Assembly (NCBI GenBank): GCA_020632755.1
Contig: JACKEY010000006.1
Coordinates: forward strand, 310,001 to 374,000
Source: Alphaproteobacteria bacterium
GTDB taxonomy: Bacteria > Myxococcota_A > UBA796 > UBA2385
Direction: 5' to 3'
Length of the DNA stretch: 64,000 bases
Shown: positions 59,360-64,000 of the stretch, piece after piece
How positions within the stretch are numbered: position 1 is the stretch's first letter
How the letters are laid out: each line of letters starts with the position of its first letter
Translations under genes and position numbers: made by a program
Notes under the pieces: generated by a model
Databases searched by the model: none
What the model saw: only the letters and a program-made list of their open reading frames with translations
What the model was told of the DNA's origin: nothing

Positions 59360-59409
59360 GCCCCGCACGCGCGGGTCGTCGGACCCCCCCCTTCGTCGCT
59401 GGAGCTGAC

Positions 59410-60315
59410 ATGCGCCTCCCCCTCCTCCTGACCCTGGGCACCCTCCCCCTGCTGCTCGCTTGTCCTTCGTCCGACGAAGGCGCGGGCGGCGGCGCCTCGA
59501 CCTCCGGCCCCTCCGAGATGGAGCAGAAGGCCATGGAGAAGGGCTGCCCCACCATGCACAGCCTGCCCGGGCAGTACATCAAGGTCGTCGGCAACGCGCC
59601 GGACCACAAGTACCGCTTCGAGCTGCTGGAAGACGGCGGCGGCATGACGGCCTGGTACATCGACGGCGGCTTCACCAAGACCGTGATGCAGGGCGAGAAG
59701 CGCGAGTCCGACTGGCAGTTCACCGAGGTGCCCGACGCCCGCAAGAAGGCCAGCTTCGAGGCCGGCGCCGAGCCCCTCCGCCGGCTCTACGTCGAGCCCA
59801 GGCTCGAGAAGTGCGCCCTGCGGGTCAGCAAGATCGAGGTCACCAAGGCCGACGGCAAGGACGTCGAGAAGGGCCAGCCCGGCTTCGTCGAGTACGTGCG
59901 CTTCCCGAAGAACCACGAGATGACCTTCCGGCCCTGCACCGAGCCCGTGTTCCTGTACGACGCCGCCCAGGACGCCGGCGTCGCCGGCAAGCAGGTCGAG
60001 GAGCTGGGCACGCCCAAGATCGACCACATGCTGGGCGAGGCGATCCCCGTCGCCGCGTGGAGCGACGCCGCCGCGGACGGCGCCGAGAGCTGCAGCTTCG
60101 ACATGGACCTGTACTTCGACGACATGCCCGTGCAGGAAGGCGGCAAGGCCGTGCCGGCCGGTGACGTGAAGGACGGCAAGCGCCAGTGGCTGGTCCCGGC
60201 GTGGAAGGCCCCGTACAGCGGCAACCACCACTTCGAGATCCATCGCTACAAGACCTGCGACGGCGGCCAGCGCGAGCTGCTCGGCGTCGCCTGCCTGGAA
60301 GCGGTCCTCAACTGA
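59410..60315 (+). CDS. Lipoprotein heading a FabZ-ketosynthase operon
   Basis: 301 residues; ATG with GGAG 5 nt upstream. The signal peptide ends in the lipobox LLAC, followed by a Gly/Ser linker. The mature part has strand-rich stretches (YIKVVGNAPDHKYRFELL, HHFEIHRYKTC) and four cysteines besides the lipobox one that could form disulfides. No family is recognised. The next gene shares one base with its stop (TGATG), so it is firmly tied to lipid or polyketide synthesis genes. A carrier or sensor of the product at the membrane is possible. Confidence 0.78.
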   Translation: MRLPLLLTLGTLPLLLACPSSDEGAGGGASTSGPSEMEQKAMEKGCPTMHSLPGQYIKVVGNAPDHKYRFELLEDGGGMTAWYIDGGFTKTVMQGEKRESDWQFTEVPDARKKASFEAGAEPLRRLYVEPRLEKCALRVSKIEVTKADGKDVEKGQPGFVEYVRFPKNHEMTFRPCTEPVFLYDAAQDAGVAGKQVEELGTPKIDHMLGEAIPVAAWSDAAADGAESCSFDMDLYFDDMPVQEGGKAVPAGDVKDGKRQWLVPAWKAPYSGNHHFEIHRYKTCDGGQRELLGVACLEAVLN

Positions 60316-60815
60316 TGCGCTGGCGCCTCGTCGATCGCATCGACACGCTGGTCAGCGGCGAGACCGCGACCGGGGTGATGACCTACGACCCCAGCCTGCC
60401 GCTGTTCCAGGACCACTTCCCGGGCTTCCCGGTGGTGCCCGGCGTGCTGCTGCTCGAGAGCCTGGCCCAGCTGTCGGGCAAGCTCATCGGCTTCACGGTG
60501 CGCGAGCAGCGCGGCGACTGGCCCTTCCCGATCATCAGCATGATGAACGGCGTGAAGTTCCGGCGGTTCGTCAAGCCGGCCCAGACGCTCCAGATGGAGA
60601 CCCAGCTGACGTCCCTCCGCGACGAGATGGCGGTCTGCCGGGTGCGCGGGAAGTGCGACGGCAAGCTGCACGTCCAGGCCGAGCAGATCTTCGTGTTCAA
60701 CGCCGTGCCCCTCGAGGGCGAGGGCGAGCAGGAGCGGGTCGAGCGCCTGGAGCGTGCCGAGCTGGCGCGGCTGTGGTCGGCCTACCCGGCCAGCATCGAG
60801 AGCTGGGAGTCCTGA
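60315..60815 (+). CDS. FabZ/FabA-like hotdog-fold dehydratase
   Basis: 166 residues. The hotdog active site is DHFPGFPVVPGVLLLESLAQ with H34 and E48 at the FabZ spacing of 14. FabZ proper is about 145-150 residues; the C-terminal 20 extra residues are charged (GEQERVERLERAEL). It should dehydrate a 3-hydroxyacyl thioester, or act as a thioesterase-like relative as in aryl-polyene and DAR-type clusters. The ketosynthase gene starts on the last base of its stop codon. Confidence 0.88.
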   Translation: MRWRLVDRIDTLVSGETATGVMTYDPSLPLFQDHFPGFPVVPGVLLLESLAQLSGKLIGFTVREQRGDWPFPIISMMNGVKFRRFVKPAQTLQMETQLTSLRDEMAVCRVRGKCDGKLHVQAEQIFVFNAVPLEGEGEQERVERLERAELARLWSAYPASIESWES

Positions 60816-62062
60816 TGCAGGTCGTCGTCACGGGCATGGGGATGGTCACGCCGCTCGGCGTCGGGGTCGACGAGACCTGGCGGCGGGTGGTGGCGGGCCA
60901 CAACGCCATCGGTCCCATCCAGCGCTTCGACCCGACGGGCTTCGACGTGGGCTTCGCCGCCGAGGTCGCGGACCCGGGCTGGCCGTCGGCCTTCCCCGTG
61001 GCCGGGCTGCCCCAGGCGCTGCAGCCGCTGGCCGGCGATCTGAAGGGCCGTCTGGCCGCCTGGGCCCTGGCCGAGGCGCTGCTGGCCGCCGGCTGGGACG
61101 TGGCGCCGGGCGCTGCGGACCCCCGCGTCGGCGTCTGCGTCGGCTCGGAAGCCGCGCGCCCGCCGCTGTCGGCCCTGCACGAGCGGCTGCAGGACCCCCG
61201 CCCGCCGTCGGCGGCCGAGGTCCTGGTGCACGCGCCGGAAGCTCCGACCCTGCTGGCCGCCGCCATGGCCGGGGCCGGCGGGCCCCGCAGCACGATCTCG
61301 ACGGCCTGCACCAGCTCGTCCCAGGCCGTGGGCGAGGGGCTGCTGCGCATCCGCCGCGGCGAGGTCGACGCGATGATCGTCGGCGGCGCCGACGTGCTGG
61401 TCGATCCGATCATGGTCACCGGCTTCTCGCTGTTGGGCGCCCTGTCGACCCGGAACGACGACCCGGCGTCGGCCAGCCGGCCCTTCGATGTCGACCGCGA
61501 CGGCTTCGTGCTGGGCGAAGGCGCGGGCTTCCTGGTGCTGGAGTCGGCCGAGCGGGCCGCCCGGCGCGGGGCCACGCCGCTGGCGCTGCTGTCGGGCTTC
61601 GGCTGTTCCTGCAACGCCTGGCGGATCACCGACTCGCCCCCCGACGGGCGCGGGGCCGCGCAGTCCATGGCCGCGGCCCTGCTCGACGCGGGGCTGACCG
61701 CCGGCGACATCGGCTACGTCAACGCCCACGGCACCAGCACGCAGCAGAACGACGCCAGCGAGTCGGCGGGCATCCAGCGGGTGTTCGAGGGGCACCGCCC
61801 GGCGGTCAGCTCGACCAAGGGCCTGATGGGCCACCTGGTCGCCGCCTGCGGCGCGGTCGAGGCGATCCTGTGCGCCCTGGCCGTCCGCGACGGCATCGCG
61901 CCGGTCAACCGGAACCTGGACCGGCCGGACCCGGCCTGTGACCTGGACCTGGTGCGCGGCGAAGCGCGGCGCGGCCCCATCCGCCACGCCATGACCAACG
62001 CCTTCGGCTTCGGCGGCAGCAACGGCACGCTCATCCTGTCGCGGCCCGGGGACCCGGCTTGA
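60815..62062 (+). CDS. Beta-ketoacyl-ACP synthase (FabF/KS-alpha type)
   Basis: 415 residues. The complete triad is C165 (STACTSSSQAV), H305 (NAHGTST) and H340, with K335 (SSTKGLMGH). Length and motifs are those of KAS II or type II polyketide KS-alpha. It elongates an ACP-bound chain by decarboxylative condensation. It is translated with FabZ-like and KS-beta-like partners, so it probably makes a dedicated fatty acyl or polyene chain rather than housekeeping lipids. No ACP or ketoreductase is in the operon. Confidence 0.93.
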   Translation: MQVVVTGMGMVTPLGVGVDETWRRVVAGHNAIGPIQRFDPTGFDVGFAAEVADPGWPSAFPVAGLPQALQPLAGDLKGRLAAWALAEALLAAGWDVAPGAADPRVGVCVGSEAARPPLSALHERLQDPRPPSAAEVLVHAPEAPTLLAAAMAGAGGPRSTISTACTSSSQAVGEGLLRIRRGEVDAMIVGGADVLVDPIMVTGFSLLGALSTRNDDPASASRPFDVDRDGFVLGEGAGFLVLESAERAARRGATPLALLSGFGCSCNAWRITDSPPDGRGAAQSMAAALLDAGLTAGDIGYVNAHGTSTQQNDASESAGIQRVFEGHRPAVSSTKGLMGHLVAACGAVEAILCALAVRDGIAPVNRNLDRPDPACDLDLVRGEARRGPIRHAMTNAFGFGGSNGTLILSRPGDPA

Positions 62063-62994
62063 CCGGACCGGCCGTCGCCGTCACCGGCTGGGGCCTGCTC
62101 TGCGCCCTGGGCGAGGATCCGGACGCCGTCCTGGCCGCGCTGGACGCCGGTCGCTCGGGCATGGTCCCGGTCGACTACCTGCGGCACCTGCCCGACGATC
62201 ACGCGGCCGTCGTCGACCACGTCGACCTGCGGCCCTGGCTGAAGCGGCGCAAGGACGCGAAGCTGCTCGCCCGTCCCAGCCAGCTGCTGATGCCCTGCGC
62301 CGGCCGGGCGCTCGGGGGCTTCGAGGGCGCCGGGCCGCTGCCGCCCCTGCTCGAGGTCGGAGCCTATGTCGGGGTCGGCCGTGAGCCGCCGGACGACGGC
62401 GACAGCGAAGCGGCCCTGGTCGCGAGCTGCGTGGACGGCAAGCTGTCCGAGCAGGCCCTGGCCGGGCCCGGGCGGGACCTGTACCCGCCGCTCCTGCCGC
62501 TGCGGACCCTGCCGAACATGGCGCTGGCCCACGTCAGCATCCACCTGGGCGTCGGCGGGGCGAACGGCGCCTGGGCCGGGGGCCCGGAAGCCGGCCTGCA
62601 CGCATTGCGGGCCGCGGTCTTCGGGCTGGTCGAGGGCCGGACGGATGCCGCGGTCTGGGGCAGCACCGACTCGCACTCGGACCTGGGCCACGCCCGCGAC
62701 GAGCGGCGCCGCGGGCTGCTCCGGCGGCCCGGCGAAGGGGCCGGGGCCCTGCGGCTCGAGCGGCTCGGGGCGGCCGGGGCGCGGGCGGTGATCCGGCTCG
62801 TCGCGGCGCCGACCGACCCCGACGCGGCCCGCGCGGCGGCCGTCGCCCACCACGAAGCGCTCGGCGCCTGCGGCGCGGGCGACACCGGCATCGCCGTGCT
62901 CCTCGCGGTCGCCCGGGTGGCGTCCGGACAGGTCCCTGCGGTCGAGCTCGGTGTGGGCGACCCCGCCGTGTTCGTGCGGATCGAGGCGCCGTGA
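62059..62994 (+). CDS. Ketosynthase-like partner without catalytic Cys (chain-length-factor-like)
   Basis: 311 residues, TTG start overlapping the KS stop as TTGA. The N-terminal half follows the KS fold (VAVTGWGLLCALGEDP, VGAYVGVG). At the elbow where KS has ACAS it reads AWAG, so the nucleophile Cys is a Trp (W172). The protein is about 100 residues shorter than a KS and lacks both active-site histidines. Such inactive partners dimerise with KS-alpha and set chain length in type II systems. The shortened C-terminus is unusual for a true KS-beta. Confidence 0.8.
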   Translation: MTGPAVAVTGWGLLCALGEDPDAVLAALDAGRSGMVPVDYLRHLPDDHAAVVDHVDLRPWLKRRKDAKLLARPSQLLMPCAGRALGGFEGAGPLPPLLEVGAYVGVGREPPDDGDSEAALVASCVDGKLSEQALAGPGRDLYPPLLPLRTLPNMALAHVSIHLGVGGANGAWAGGPEAGLHALRAAVFGLVEGRTDAAVWGSTDSHSDLGHARDERRRGLLRRPGEGAGALRLERLGAAGARAVIRLVAAPTDPDAARAAAVAHHEALGACGAGDTGIAVLLAVARVASGQVPAVELGVGDPAVFVRIEAP

Positions 62995-63073
62995 GCCGGC
63001 GCTCCCCCGGTGGGGCGCGTGCTACCTTGCCTCGCCCCCTGCCGCTTCCCCGCACGTCGGCGAGGTCCTGTCC

Positions 63074-64000
63074 GTGACCGGCCGTGAGCACGCCCGCCGC
63101 TTCCACTTCCTCCGAGAGATCGCCAGCGGCGGCTTCGGCACGGTCTACCTGTGCAAGGTGCAGAACCCCGACGGCTTCTCGCGGGTGGCGGCGGTCAAGC
63201 TGCTCAAGCAGCAGTGGTCCGACAGCGACGAGGTCGTGCGGCGCATCCGGGACGAAGCGCGGCTGCTGGGCCTGCTTCGGCACAAAGCGATCGTGACCGT
63301 ATACGACCTGACCAGCATCGACGGCCGGGCCGCCGTGGTCATGGAGTACATCGAGGGCGTCGACCTGCGAACCGTGGTCAAGGCCGCCGGCGCCATGGCC
63401 CGCCGGGGCGTGGATCAGGGCGTGCCGGTGCGCGCGGCCCTGGACCTGGGGGCCGTGGTCGCCAGCGCGCTGGACGCCGCCTACAACCGCCCGCCGATGC
63501 CGGGGGACAAGCCCCTGCGGGTCATCCACCGCGACATCAAGCCCAGCAACATCATGGTCGACGCCCAGGGCGACGTGAAGGTGCTGGACTTCGGCGTGGC
63601 CCGCAGCGACATCGACGACCGCGAGAGCCACACGGAAGAACTGCAGTTCGGCAGTGTCGACTACATGGCGCCCGAGCGCCTGTTCTTCGAGCCCGAGACC
63701 CCGAGCAGCGACGTCTACGCCCTGGGCGCGACCCTCTACGAGGTGCTGGCCCTCGAGAAGCTCGGCAAGGCACGCGGTCGCGAGGAACAGCACGCCGCCC
63801 AGGTCGAGGATCGCCTGTCCTTCCTGCGCGCCCGGCTGCGCGTGCGGGGCACGGTGGCCACCGAGCTGATGGACCTGTTGCGCGCCAGCGTGGCCTTCCG
63901 CCACGAGTCCCGACCCACCGCGGCCGAGCTGCACCAGCGCTGCCGGGCCCTGGCCCGACTGGTCGAGGACGAGGACCTGGCGTCGTGGTCCGAGCGCGAG
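63074..64000 (+). CDS. Ser/Thr protein kinase, 3' end outside window
   Basis: 309 codons visible, open at the window edge. GTG start with GAGG 8 nt upstream. A canonical Hanks-type kinase: glycine loop ASGGFGTV (18-25), Lys42 in AVKLL, HRDIKPSN with catalytic D154, DFG at 172-174, and FGSVDYMAPE. Unlike the first kinase domain in this window, all catalytic motifs are intact. The visible part stops near residue 309; a C-terminal extracellular or helical domain is usual for the family. A TACCTT hexamer 45 nt before the start is a possible -10. Confidence 0.93.
   Translation, partial: MTGREHARRFHFLREIASGGFGTVYLCKVQNPDGFSRVAAVKLLKQQWSDSDEVVRRIRDEARLLGLLRHKAIVTVYDLTSIDGRAAVVMEYIEGVDLRTVVKAAGAMARRGVDQGVPVRAALDLGAVVASALDAAYNRPPMPGDKPLRVIHRDIKPSNIMVDAQGDVKVLDFGVARSDIDDRESHTEELQFGSVDYMAPERLFFEPETPSSDVYALGATLYEVLALEKLGKARGREEQHAAQVEDRLSFLRARLRVRGTVATELMDLLRASVAFRHESRPTAAELHQRCRALARLVEDEDLASWSERE

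Overview
The window is very GC-rich (roughly three quarters G+C by eye). It uses many GTG and TTG starts, packs genes with 1-8 nt stop/start overlaps, and encodes many lipoproteins with Asp/Gly/Thr-rich linkers. Two calcium-binding-repeat proteins end in Gly-Cys, hydrophobic segment, Arg tails of the myxobacterial sorting-signal type. Together with a type I polyketide synthase, oleC/oleD, giant hybrid kinases and eukaryote-like Ser/Thr kinases, this points to a predatory-type Myxococcota (myxobacterial) chromosome. No rRNA, tRNA, CRISPR array, prophage or insertion sequence was recognised.

Layout. 1-4493: the end of an assembly-line protein and a terminal KS-AT-ACP-TE polyketide module. 4564-16859: four overlapping genes encoding a 2153-residue kinase/ATPase/histidine kinase/receiver/adenylate cyclase, a cyclic-nucleotide-domain patatin lipase, a class V PLP enzyme and a second patatin. 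16939-19634: oleC-oleD of olefin/beta-lactone biosynthesis. 19647-22315: divergent lipoproteins, one an alpha/beta hydrolase. 22316-23012: the only long gene-free stretch, holding two inverted copies of a conserved hairpin element with compensatory base changes plus an island of palindromes. 23013-27555: two tandem Ca-binding repeat surface proteins. 27611-32086: an orphan Dam-family methylase, a TonB-dependent receptor fused to a TonB-like domain, and its lipoprotein partner.

32121-43006: an orphan ParA, two SDR enzymes, membrane and unknown proteins, a TGS1-like methyltransferase, a winged-helix AAA ATPase, a SirB1-like protein, a cupin repressor with dyad sites in its divergent promoter region, and a divergent QueA paralogue. 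43020-46438: a minus-strand run of tail-anchored protein, amidase, DUF2185 protein and M23 peptidase. 46670-55040: MutS2, a flavoprotein disulfide reductase, an EamA transporter, enoyl-CoA hydratase, amidohydrolase, the fluoride channel CrcB and a lipoprotein. 55074-59183: EF-hand protein, SfsA, a TPR membrane protein, a second hydrolase lipoprotein and a formylglycine-enzyme-like protein. 59410-62994: a coupled operon of lipoprotein, FabZ-like dehydratase, ketosynthase and Cys-less ketosynthase partner, behind an operator-like dyad. 63074-64000: the start of a Ser/Thr kinase.

The most unusual items are the covarying hairpin pair at 22391-22940, the cyclase/cNMP-domain-patatin operon (signal-effector logic reminiscent of nucleotide-activated lipases), the TonB-receptor fusion, the TGS1-like enzyme, the QueA paralogue and the CTAG palindromes at convergent gene ends. 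Functions are inferred from sequence motifs read by eye; no database search was possible.
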